In this document: one piece after another, positions 44,739 through 51,214 of the stretch
Layout of the letters: each line of letters opens with the position of its first letter
Position numbering within the stretch: position 1 is the first letter of the stretch
Assembly (NCBI RefSeq): GCF_037113525.1
Contig: NZ_CP146963.1
Location: forward strand, 2,604,001-2,668,000
Reading direction: 5' to 3'
Length of the DNA: 64,000 nucleotides
Origin: Butyrivibrio fibrisolvens
GTDB lineage: Bacteria; Bacillota; Clostridia; Lachnospirales; Lachnospiraceae
Program-made: the position numbers and the translations under genes
Notes under the pieces: model-generated
What the model saw: the letters and a program-made list of their open reading frames with translations, nothing else
What the model was told of the DNA's origin: nothing
Databases searched by the model: none

Positions 44739-45473
44739 TTACCATATATAGCTACAATCTTCAAGTACCATGAGCCTGATATCAGCATCACTCGATTTAT
44801 TCAGCACAGTCCTGACATTATACATATCGCTAAATTCAACAAACTCCGTGGCCTGCGCTTCTGACTTGCCGCTCTTAATCTTCCTGTCTATAAGCCTCTT
44901 TCTAAGCAAGTCTTCATCGGCTGCTATGCTTATAGTAAGATCTGCATATCCTTTAAGCTCATCCCACCCCTTATCTTTAAGAAGCAGATAATTACCTTCA
45001 AGGATCACAATATCACTATCAACAATAATGGCATCTTCTTGGGGATTATGGGTCATCCTGTTATAATCAGGCCACCCGCATTTATCCCCTCTGGCAACGC
45101 TTTTAACTTTATCAAGCAGCTTATCAATATCGAAAGTCTCCGGAGCTCCCTTAACATCTACCATAGGGATTTCCTTCCCATCTCTGACCATAGTATGCGT
45201 AAGAAGATACTCCTGATACCTGTGGAAACCATCCATACCTACAACCGATATCGGCTCAAGCCCTTCAGTATTCTCAGACAGATACTTAAGAAAGCTAAGC
45301 AGAGTACTCTTCCCCGCCCCAGGCGGCGCAGCAAGCATAACAAGAATACGACTTCCCTTGGAATCCTTCAATTCTTTCATCTGTTTTAGCAACGGAATGA
45401 ATATTTCATTTACATTATTCTCCGAATATTCAACACTCGTTTCTATTCCATTTATATTAGCTGTATACTTCAA
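44739..45473 (-). CDS. Nucleoside/nucleotide kinase-family P-loop protein
   Basis: A cytoplasmic kinase of 244 residues in the uridine kinase/pantothenate kinase-like group. Walker A is MLAAPPGAGKSTLL; MDGFHRYQEYL and WPDYNRMTHNP are the substrate loop of sugar and nucleoside kinases of this group; DIVILEGNYLLL is Walker B-like; LRKRLIDRKIKSGKS is the lid. Substrate unknown (fructose, uridine or similar). AGGTGG lies eight bases before an in-frame TTG at 45473, the best start; the two GTG codons at 45485 and 45482 overlap the ribosome site. It stands alone next to the transposon-split foldback element. Confidence 0.82.
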   Translation of the reverse strand: MKYTANINGIETSVEYSENNVNEIFIPLLKQMKELKDSKGSRILVMLAAPPGAGKSTLLSFLKYLSENTEGLEPISVVGMDGFHRYQEYLLTHTMVRDGKEIPMVDVKGAPETFDIDKLLDKVKSVARGDKCGWPDYNRMTHNPQEDAIIVDSDIVILEGNYLLLKDKGWDELKGYADLTISIAADEDLLRKRLIDRKIKSGKSEAQATEFVEFSDMYNVRTVLNKSSDADIRLMVLEDCSYIW

Positions 45474-45694
45474 TAAGTCCACCACCTATCAACTTCAATG
45501 CCTATTATCCCATTATACAAGACACAGCAACTAATACCTACAAACTGTCTCGCTAATATCTTCTCACGTTTCTCATCACATAGCCACCCTTGTTGTAACA
45601 GCTATGCCTGAATTATGCCAAAGCTTACTGCTTTTGAAATTTATCCCAATCTAGAGCTTTTTCTCGGCAGCGTTTTAAAAGTTTTTTACATGAA

Positions 45695-45817
45695 CCTGGC
45701 GGTTTAGAAAGGTTTTGCCGGAGCTGGGTGGTTTATAAAGGATTTTCGATTCTTTGAAAGAATTCTTACACTCATGAGCTTAATAGATGGTATTTTATAT
45801 TTTTGTTTGGGATTCAC
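45695..45817. repeat. Foldback element copy C, left arm
   Basis: The left arm of a foldback element broken by the transposon. It begins CTGGCGGTTTAGAAAGGTTT and runs through GTTTATAAAGGATTTTCG and ATGAGCTTAATAGATGG to GGGATTCAC. About 120 bases are complementary, with roughly one mismatch in ten, to the right arm at 49283-49425. The final ATTCAC (45812-45817) is the left target duplication of the transposon. Confidence 0.9.
45812..45817. repeat. Target-site duplication, left copy
   Basis: ATTCAC directly precedes the TG end of the transposon and is repeated at 49283-49288 directly after its CA end. Joining the flanks with one copy restores the foldback apex GGGATTCAC-CTGTCTGAG found in copy B. 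Confidence 0.8.
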
Positions 45818-45835
45818 TGTTAATGATCTTTTAGC

Positions 45836-45853
45836 TTGACCCCGAACTGCTCT
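45836..45853 (+). repeat. Transposase-binding-like subterminal repeat, left
   Basis: TTGACCCCGAACTGCTCT matches the inverted copy at 49222-49239 at 16 of 18 positions, at about 20 bases inside the left end. Confidence 0.7.
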
Positions 45854-45950
45854 CACTCAATGACAAGAGACTGCTCAGGTTGTTGTCAATAGTTCCTGAT
45901 GGCTATTGGATGGCATCAGCCATCCATCACCATCATTTTAGTTATAGATT

Positions 45951-46238
45951 TTATGTCCTTCGTACCTTGATAATTTTACAAAGTTCATTAAGCGCAAATG
46001 AGATTGCTATTACATCTTCAAAACAAAGCGGTTCGTATGGATGAAGAAGCTCATAGCTGATCTCTTCAATATCATCCAGAGATTCAAGTATGCAGCTCAT
46101 CTTTTTATTTGGTATACAGAGGAAGAATCCATCATGGCACTGCCCGAAAATCAGTTTAAACGTATCCTTAAAGGCATATACTGTGACTTCGTATGGTTCG
46201 TGCAACAGCTCTTCTACATCAATCTTTGCTGTGTGCAT
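45951..46238 (-). CDS. Small transposon-encoded protein after the ATPase
   Basis: At least 95 residues from ATG 46238, but the frame is open and protein-like upstream (TYEFPVTEFDGDDPEDAYTT) to a TGA overlapping the ATPase 3' end. A perfect GGAGGTGA (46318-46311) lies there with no ATG, GTG or TTG in the right frame; ATA at 46304 (9-base spacing) or ATC at 46307 (6-base spacing) are the only properly placed codons. I think that the real protein starts there and is about 117 residues. It is acidic with IDVEELLHEPYEVTVYAFKDTFKLIFG and has no domain that I recognise. As the last gene of the transposon it may assist target choice or transposition. Confidence 0.65.
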   Translation of the reverse strand: MHTAKIDVEELLHEPYEVTVYAFKDTFKLIFGQCHDGFFLCIPNKKMSCILESLDDIEEISYELLHPYEPLCFEDVIAISFALNELCKIIKVRRT

Positions 46239-46300
46239 GGTTGTGTATGCATCTTCAGGGTCATCTCCGTCGAATTCTGTTACGGGAAATTCGTAAGTGA

Positions 46301-47116
46301 TTATGATACCTCACCTCCAAGCATCTCGTGGTCTATGACAAACTGAACCTGATGTTCATCGATGAGACGCTTATTCTGCTGACTTGCATACATAAGACAT
46401 CCATCACAGATATGGTTTATTCGTCTTGGTATACCTGTTGAAACTTTATAGATCTCATCAATAGCTTTATCGGTAAATATATCCTTACGTCCTTCAGCGT
46501 AATTAAGATGAGATTCTATATAATGCTGAGTCTCAGCCCTGTCAAGATGCGGTATAACGCAGCTTATATCTATCCTGTGCCTTACAGCAGCATATCTTTG
46601 AAGTTTGAGCTTATCCCAAAGTTCACTTTGGCCAACAAGTACAAGTGCCATAGGGCTCATTGAATCAAAACGATAATTCAGAAGAAATCGGAACTCTTCG
46701 ATAGTTTCTTTTTCAAGAAGATGCGCTTCATCGAGAATGCATACAACTTTTTTGCCATGGACACCGCGAATTATCTCGACTTCTTTTTGGAGTTGTCTCT
46801 TGGCATCACCTCTGTAGAACTTTGATTCAATCCCAAGCTGATCAAGCATTCCCTTATAAAACCATCTCGGGGTAAGCTTGGAATCAGATAGATAAAGGAA
46901 AAGGTACTCGTCCTTGGGAAGGGTTGACACAAACTTCCTTATCAGAGTTGATTTACCACATCCGGCATCAGCTGTAACTACAGCAAAGAGCTGCCTATCA
47001 GCTGCGTATGAAAGTCTTCCGAGCGTCTCATCTATGGCGATTGATTCATAAAGCTTTTCGGGTGGAACATTTCTGGTAAACGGTGTGTGTTTCATATCAA
47101 AGAATTGTTCATACAT
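46301..47116 (-). CDS. Transposition AAA+ ATPase (TniB/ExeA-like)
   Basis: A 271-residue cytoplasmic AAA+ ATPase that would bind target DNA and activate the transposase. It starts MYEQFFDMKHTPFTRNV and has Walker A TADAGCGKSTLI, Walker B VVCILDEAHLL, sensor 1 ALVLVGQSEL and the arginine-finger region AVRHRIDI, followed by GIPRRINHICDGCL. This is the ExeA/TniB/IstB-like pattern. ATG 47116 is chosen because AAGGTGG lies five bases upstream; the frame extends upstream only by overlapping the transposase gene. It overlaps the transposase stop codon by eight bases, so it is translationally coupled. Confidence 0.9.
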   Translation of the reverse strand: MYEQFFDMKHTPFTRNVPPEKLYESIAIDETLGRLSYAADRQLFAVVTADAGCGKSTLIRKFVSTLPKDEYLFLYLSDSKLTPRWFYKGMLDQLGIESKFYRGDAKRQLQKEVEIIRGVHGKKVVCILDEAHLLEKETIEEFRFLLNYRFDSMSPMALVLVGQSELWDKLKLQRYAAVRHRIDISCVIPHLDRAETQHYIESHLNYAEGRKDIFTDKAIDEIYKVSTGIPRRINHICDGCLMYASQQNKRLIDEHQVQFVIDHEMLGGEVS

Positions 47117-48512
47117 TGTTGCCACCTTCCTTTCTGTAGGAAGCGAAGGAGATGGCATCTGTAAGCCTCTTCTTTGACTGCGCATGTTTCTTTTCAAGAG
47201 CATCCAGGAACCTTGACGTTTCAGATGTTGCAAGCTGTATGCCGACCGGAAGGGTTTCGTTCTTGTCGCAGTATTCTCCAATCTTTAATGGCTTTGCGGT
47301 AAACGGTTCAATCCCTGGATAAGATACTGTGATAGTTTCAGGAAAGAACGGGTCATAGGCTACTTCCACCATGTGGCTGATAAGTGAAGGTTTAGTTTCG
47401 TACTTTCGTCCTTTAAAGCTTATGCAGGCTCCTTTATCTACCTGCCGTGTGACGTGGTACATGAAAGCCTCTGATACAGTTGATGTATCGATGAATGTAA
47501 GCGGTCTTTTGTCACGATTAAATTCTTGAACTGGAGTTATACCTTCATTCGGCACATTTACTCCGACGCTTTCATAGTACTCTCTGATACCAGAATGAGG
47601 CTTCTTGTTGTAATACTCTTCAAGGAAGATGGTCCAAAGGCGATTAAGTTCTTCAAGAGAAGTGATTTTTTTGAGTTTGGCTTCTCGCAAAAAGGCATCG
47701 ACTACCTGATGGAATTTCTCAATCTTGCCTTTACTTTTACCGCTTCGCACCTTGGCATGGTTGATTCTTATGCCAAGTCTTGTAAGTGATAGCTTGAGCT
47801 GTTTTGCTATGTACTGAGTTCCATTATCAAAGTAGCATGCATCAAACTTCCCATAACGGAGTATGACCTTTCTGAAGGTATCTTCAACAATGGTCTCTTC
47901 CTGGTTGTCATAGAACTGCGAAGAAAGTATCATCCTGGAATGGTCATCGATAGCAGAAGAAAGATATGTCTGAACTTTCTTTCCACCTATCTGTAACATC
48001 GGTCCATACTTAATGTCACCTTGGACAAGCATCATTCTGTGAGGCTTGCAGAATCTTTTGGATGAGCTTTCTCTGGCATCTGAATATACCTTAAGATGTT
48101 TGGTTCCAAAGCCCTGTTTGTACATGTGGCGTTGAAGAGTAGACCTTTTAAGAACACCAATAGGAACTTTACCTTCAATCTCAAGGATCGTTATGATTTG
48201 ATCCACAGATCTTCCTGGTACCTCAAGCCTAAGCTGTATGGCTTCTTTTACAAGGTTGTCAAAGTTCTCTGGCAGCTTGTGTGAATGTACTCCTGATCTT
48301 GGAACAGGCTTAAGACCTTCAAACTCATTATCGCGAAATGAACTTTCATATCTGTACAGTGTTCTTGGTGAAATATCGTTCTGAACTGCGATCTTGTTTC
48401 GCATCTGGATCTTTTTAGCATTATCCATTTCAGGATCCAGAAGTGGTGATATAAGCCTGAAACGTTCAAGAGCCTCACGTTCCTGCCATTTGATATTTTC
48501 GTTATTTTCCAT
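47109..48512 (-). CDS. DDE transposase (TniA/TnsB/Mu-type integrase core)
   Basis: A 467-residue transposase. An N-terminal helix-turn-helix region (NDISPRTLYRYESSF, then VDQIITILEIEG...LKRSTLQRHMYKQG) precedes the RNase H-like rve core. The catalytic triad can be placed at D166 (QGDIKYG), D229 (FDNGTQY) and E265 (GKIEKFH), and the spacing is normal. A Mu-type C-terminal barrel follows (GACISFKGRKYETKPSLI) and the basic tail probably contacts the ATPase. AGGAGGT lies eight bases before ATG 48512. All catalytic residues are present, so the transposon may be active. Confidence 0.93.
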   Translation of the reverse strand: MENNENIKWQEREALERFRLISPLLDPEMDNAKKIQMRNKIAVQNDISPRTLYRYESSFRDNEFEGLKPVPRSGVHSHKLPENFDNLVKEAIQLRLEVPGRSVDQIITILEIEGKVPIGVLKRSTLQRHMYKQGFGTKHLKVYSDARESSSKRFCKPHRMMLVQGDIKYGPMLQIGGKKVQTYLSSAIDDHSRMILSSQFYDNQEETIVEDTFRKVILRYGKFDACYFDNGTQYIAKQLKLSLTRLGIRINHAKVRSGKSKGKIEKFHQVVDAFLREAKLKKITSLEELNRLWTIFLEEYYNKKPHSGIREYYESVGVNVPNEGITPVQEFNRDKRPLTFIDTSTVSEAFMYHVTRQVDKGACISFKGRKYETKPSLISHMVEVAYDPFFPETITVSYPGIEPFTAKPLKIGEYCDKNETLPVGIQLATSETSRFLDALEKKHAQSKKRLTDAISFASYRKEGGNNV

Positions 48513-48584
48513 CGTCAGTTACCTCCTATGAGGCAACTATACGAGAACTGATCTTGACACTCAAAACAAAGTGAGTGCAAAGAA

Positions 48585-49131
48585 TTACCAGACAGGGACA
48601 AGATAATTACCGCTATTGTAGATGGTGCGGATGATATATCCCAGCCAGTGAGGTTTGACTTCAATTTTTTTGAAAGTACTGAGCAATGATACGCCTGATA
48701 TCAGGAAGTCATCTCTGTTATCAAGCAGCCTGTATATGGTATTGCGAAGATATCCTTCGGCACGTTCTTTGTTTTCTTTGTACCACAGGATCCATCTTTT
48801 CATAGTTTCCTCACAAGGGTAGTCTTCGGAATCCTCATCATCTGATGTAACAATTCCATCTATGACTCCGGTTATTATCTCTGAGTCATAATGTTTATAG
48901 GGGACCAGGCAATCCGGCAACTCTGTATGAAAGTCCCCACATCCCAAGCATTGAAGCCTTCGGATGATAAACCACTCTATAATACCACCTTCCTTGCGGT
49001 GTATCCGTTTCTTGGAATCTCGGTATTTAAGCTCACCACCACAGTGAGGACACGGTGGTGTGATACCATTGCTCTCAACTAAAAATATTTTCTTTATGGC
49101 GGGTAAGGTAGTACTCTGATATAATAATCAT
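48585..49131 (-). pseudogene. DUF6431-type zinc-ribbon protein with an apparent +1 frameshift
   Basis: Reading from ATG 49131 gives MIIISEYYLTRHKENI and then a stop. Moving one base at the A5 run 49081-49085 continues as VESNGITPPCPHCGGELKYRDSKK and on to CLGCGDFHTELPDC, ending at 48585. The two CxxC pairs form a zinc ribbon. From memory this matches the DUF6431 proteins found at the head of such transposons, in which the two parts are one chain. The downstream frame has no ATG, GTG or TTG before a TTG inside the zinc ribbon, so the gene is either broken by one extra base or uses frameshifting. Downstream (YPCEETMKRWILWYKENKERAEGYL) the frame is clean. Confidence 0.75.
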
Positions 49132-49145
49132 GGTTGAAAAACCAC

Positions 49146-49186
49146 GTCCCAGAGTACGCGACTTTCCACGGAGGGTGCTCTGGGAC
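49146..49186. terminator. Strong hairpin guarding the right end of the transposon
   Basis: GTCCCAGAG (49146-49154) pairs perfectly with CTCTGGGAC (49178-49186). On the plus strand it is followed by ATTCCTTTTTATAT, a terminator-like tail; on the minus strand it lies 15 bases before the DUF6431 start codon. It may block incoming transcription or lower transposon gene expression. Confidence 0.75.
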
Positions 49187-49221
49187 ATTCCTTTTTATAT
49201 ACTGTTCTTATGACAGTATAC

Positions 49222-49239
49222 AGAGCAGTTCCGTGTCAA
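49222..49239 (-). repeat. Transposase-binding-like subterminal repeat, right
   Basis: AGAGCAGTTCCGTGTCAA, the inverted partner of 45836-45853 (16 of 18 matches), about 43 bases inside the right end. The distance from the end differs between the two sides, as is common in Tn7-like elements. Confidence 0.7.
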
Positions 49240-49282
49240 ACAAGCAGATCTGTATTATGTTAATTTGAGAGGTCTACAACAA

Positions 49283-49425
49283 TTCACCTGTCTGAGCGAA
49301 GCGAGTTTGAATCCCAAAATATATAAAATTCCAGATATTAAGCCATGAGTGTTAGAATTCTTTCATGAATCGTAAATCCTTTATAAACATCCCTGCTCCG
49401 GCAAAACCTTTCCAAACCGCCCGGC
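49283..49425. repeat. Foldback element copy C, right arm
   Basis: Begins with the second ATTCAC and the apex CTGTCTGAGCGAAGCGAGTTT, then GAATCCC, TCCAGATATTAAGCC, GAATTCTTTCATGAATCG and CCTTTATAAAC, ending near GGCAAAACCTTTCCAAACC. It pairs with the left arm at 45695-45817. Confidence 0.9.
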
Positions 49426-49464
49426 CCTGCCAAACCTTCATAACCAGCCTGGCCAGGCAAATCC
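49395..49464. repeat. Degenerate 27-29 bp tandem units at the outer end of copy C
   Basis: Read on the minus strand, successive units of the form GGNNGGTTTNNAAAGGTTTTGCCNGGNC repeat about three times between the endoglucanase stop codon and the foldback arm (cores AAGGATTTGCCTGG, GAAGGTTTGGCAGGG, GAAAGGTTTTGCCGG, TAAAGGATTT). The left arm has about one and a half such units. Confidence 0.6.
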
Positions 49465-49465
49465 T

Positions 49466-50824
49466 TTACTCCATTGCGTACTTGCGCATTGCTTCCATGA
49501 TCTGAGGATATTCGAGTGTTCCATCATCGCGGCGGATGAAGCCGAACAGCTCTCCGTTACCTGTAAATGCTCCGTTATCCCACCAAAGGATCGGCATACC
49601 GCAAGATGCAGCCTTAGCAGTATAATATGCAGCCCAGTCAACTCTATCCTGCAAATTTCCATTCTTGTTAACACATCCACATTCACCTATAACTACAGGA
49701 ATTCCCTGGCTAATATACTTTGTGTATAATTTATCCATGAAATCGTCAATATCCTTATGGCTTGAATAAACACTTGCATCAAAGTTATCAATTCCGGGAC
49801 TTTCAAGTGCAAAGCTGTAAGGTGTATATGCATGAACAGAAAGGATTATCTTATTATCCGCACTGTCTGTAGGCATTACGAAGCCGTCATTAAGCACACC
49901 ATCAGGACTTGCGCAATAGCCTGGGCACATAAGATAGCGGTCCTTATTATTACTTCCAGATGCTCTTACAACATCTACAAACTTCTGATTGAGCTCATTG
50001 ATAACAGAGATAGATTCCTTACAATCTTCATTATTAGGATCGATCCACCACTCATTGTTATGACCTACAAGCCTTGGTTCATTCATTCCCTCAAAGATAA
50101 GCTTTTTATCGTAATCTTTAAATCTATCTGCAACCTGTGTCCAAATGCTTTCAATATATTTGAGTGACTGCTCCTTGTGAGCTTCATCAGGATAAAAAGC
50201 ATTTGCCTCAAGATGATTGTCATGGTGAATGTTAATGATAATATACATATCTTCTTCTACCGCATAATCAACTACTTCCTGTACGCGGTCAAGCCATGCT
50301 TCATTAATGTTGTAATTCTCATCAACATGATTGTGCCAGCTTATCGGAATTCTGACTGTATTAAATCCATTATCGTGAATAGCCTTCACATATTCTTTTG
50401 TTACCTTGTCATTCCCCCATGCAGTCTCAATTGTCATGTCATCTTTAACATCGGCATCTTTATATGCATCAAATGTATTTCCAATGTTATAACCAATCTT
50501 CATATCATGTACAAATGAAAGACTCTCGTTATCCGGAATCTCCTTTGCCGTAATATCAATCTCGGGAACTGTTATATCAGTTGCCATCTCATCATCCTCC
50601 TTAGACGGATCAGTTGTATTATCTTCAGTCGATGAAGCATCTCCTGCTTTATCATCCGCAGCCTCTTCACCTGCATTCCCTTTAACATCTGTATCATCAT
50701 CACTTGCATTAGCATCAGCATTATTAGACGCAGTATCTATAGCGTTATTCTGAGCATTATCCCCACTATTCCCGCATCCAACAAGCGCCGCCACCAACAA
50801 CAAACTCAAAACCTTCTTCTTCAT
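49466..50824 (-). CDS. GH5 endoglucanase (cellulase), lipoprotein
   Basis: An extracellular, probably lipid-anchored beta-1,4-glucanase of 452 residues. A short signal ends in the lipobox LVGC, followed by about 70 residues of Asp/Asn/Ala/Glu-rich linker. The GH5 barrel shows MKIGYNIGNTFDA, FNTVRIPISW, IINIHHDN, the acid/base in FEGMNEPRLVG, HAYTPYSFA and the nucleophile in VVIGECGCVNK, ending with ILWWDNG. This is the classical cellulase pattern and all catalytic residues are present. AGGGAG precedes ATG 50824. The gene is flanked on both sides by foldback elements in the same orientation, and it lies upstream of the transposon-split copy, which may serve as its 3' end structure. Confidence 0.92.
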   Translation of the reverse strand: MKKKVLSLLLVAALVGCGNSGDNAQNNAIDTASNNADANASDDDTDVKGNAGEEAADDKAGDASSTEDNTTDPSKEDDEMATDITVPEIDITAKEIPDNESLSFVHDMKIGYNIGNTFDAYKDADVKDDMTIETAWGNDKVTKEYVKAIHDNGFNTVRIPISWHNHVDENYNINEAWLDRVQEVVDYAVEEDMYIIINIHHDNHLEANAFYPDEAHKEQSLKYIESIWTQVADRFKDYDKKLIFEGMNEPRLVGHNNEWWIDPNNEDCKESISVINELNQKFVDVVRASGSNNKDRYLMCPGYCASPDGVLNDGFVMPTDSADNKIILSVHAYTPYSFALESPGIDNFDASVYSSHKDIDDFMDKLYTKYISQGIPVVIGECGCVNKNGNLQDRVDWAAYYTAKAASCGMPILWWDNGAFTGNGELFGFIRRDDGTLEYPQIMEAMRKYAME

Positions 50825-50890
50825 AAATTCTCCCTAAACCATACTTCTTACAACAAGTCACATTAAGCTTCATCCATCAAAAACTTTGCA

Positions 50891-51136
50891 AATACCTTGC
50901 GGATTCCCGATGGCTGGCAGTTTATAAATGATTTTCGTGTCTTTAAAAGAATTTCCAACTTCAAGAGCTTGATAGATGGAGATTTTTATTCCCGCTTAGG
51001 GTTCGATTGTTTGAGCGCAGCGAGTTTTCGAACCCTGGGAATATAAATCTCCAGATATCATGCCTTGAAGTTGAAATTCTTTTATGACACGAAAATCATT
51101 TATAAACTGCCAGCCACCGGGAGTCCCCACGCATGC
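50891..51136. repeat. Foldback element copy D (full length)
   Basis: A 246-bp foldback with arms of about 110 bp. The left edge AATACCTTGCGGATTCCCGA and right edge GGGAGTCCCCACGCATGC match copy A. Internal landmarks are GGCTGGCAGTTTATAAATG, CAAGAGCTTGATAGATGGA, the apex GGGTTCGATTGTTTGAGCGC...GTTTTCGAACCC and TCCAGATATCATGCC. It lies between the terminator of the solute-binding protein gene and the endoglucanase start. Confidence 0.9.
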
Positions 51137-51150
51137 ACCTTCTTCCAAAA

Positions 51151-51178
51151 AAGAGGCGATGCATTTGCACCGCCTCTT
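51151..51178 (-). terminator. Terminator after the solute-binding protein gene
   Basis: AAGAGGCG (51151-51158) pairs with CGCCTCTT (51171-51178); on the minus strand T6 follows. It lies about 36 bases after the stop codon and before foldback copy D. Confidence 0.9.
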
Positions 51179-51214
51179 AAATTAGACATTATACGGATTG
51201 TATAAAAAATCTAA

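Larger units (their letters stand above)
45818..49282 (-). mobile_element. TniA/TniB-type transposon of 3465 bp inserted in foldback copy C
   Basis: The element starts TGTTAATGATCT and ends AGGTCTACAACA; the right end read inward is TGTTGTAGACCT, so both termini begin TGTT and share TGTTnnnGAnCT. An internal 18-bp sequence TTGACNCSGAACTGCTCT occurs inverted near both ends (45836-45853 and 49222-49239), a likely transposase-binding site. Target duplications ATTCAC flank it. It carries, in order on the minus strand, a DUF6431-type gene, a DDE transposase, an AAA+ ATPase and a small unknown gene. This resembles Mu/Tn7/Tn5053-type two-component transposition machinery, without a resolvase or cargo. 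Confidence 0.88.

Noticed and set aside
46041..46346. Plus-strand frames across the end of the transposon
   Set aside because: They lie opposite the ATPase and the small protein, have no ribosome site and show no protein-like composition; they are mirror frames of real genes.
45818..49282. Five-base target duplication (TTCAC), as in Tn7-type elements
   Set aside because: Possible, but a 6-base ATTCAC repeat is present and gives symmetric TG...CA ends; five bases would leave the right end one base out of register with the left.
45818..49282. CRISPR-guided (CAST-like) or other cargo system in the transposon
   Set aside because: There are no cas genes, no TnsD/TniQ-like gene that I can confirm, and no room for cargo; only the four genes described are present.
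49466..50824. Composite transposon carrying the endoglucanase
   Set aside because: The flanking foldback copies have no transposase of their own and the transposon ends at 45818 and 49282 exclude the cellulase, so there is no direct evidence that the gene moves.
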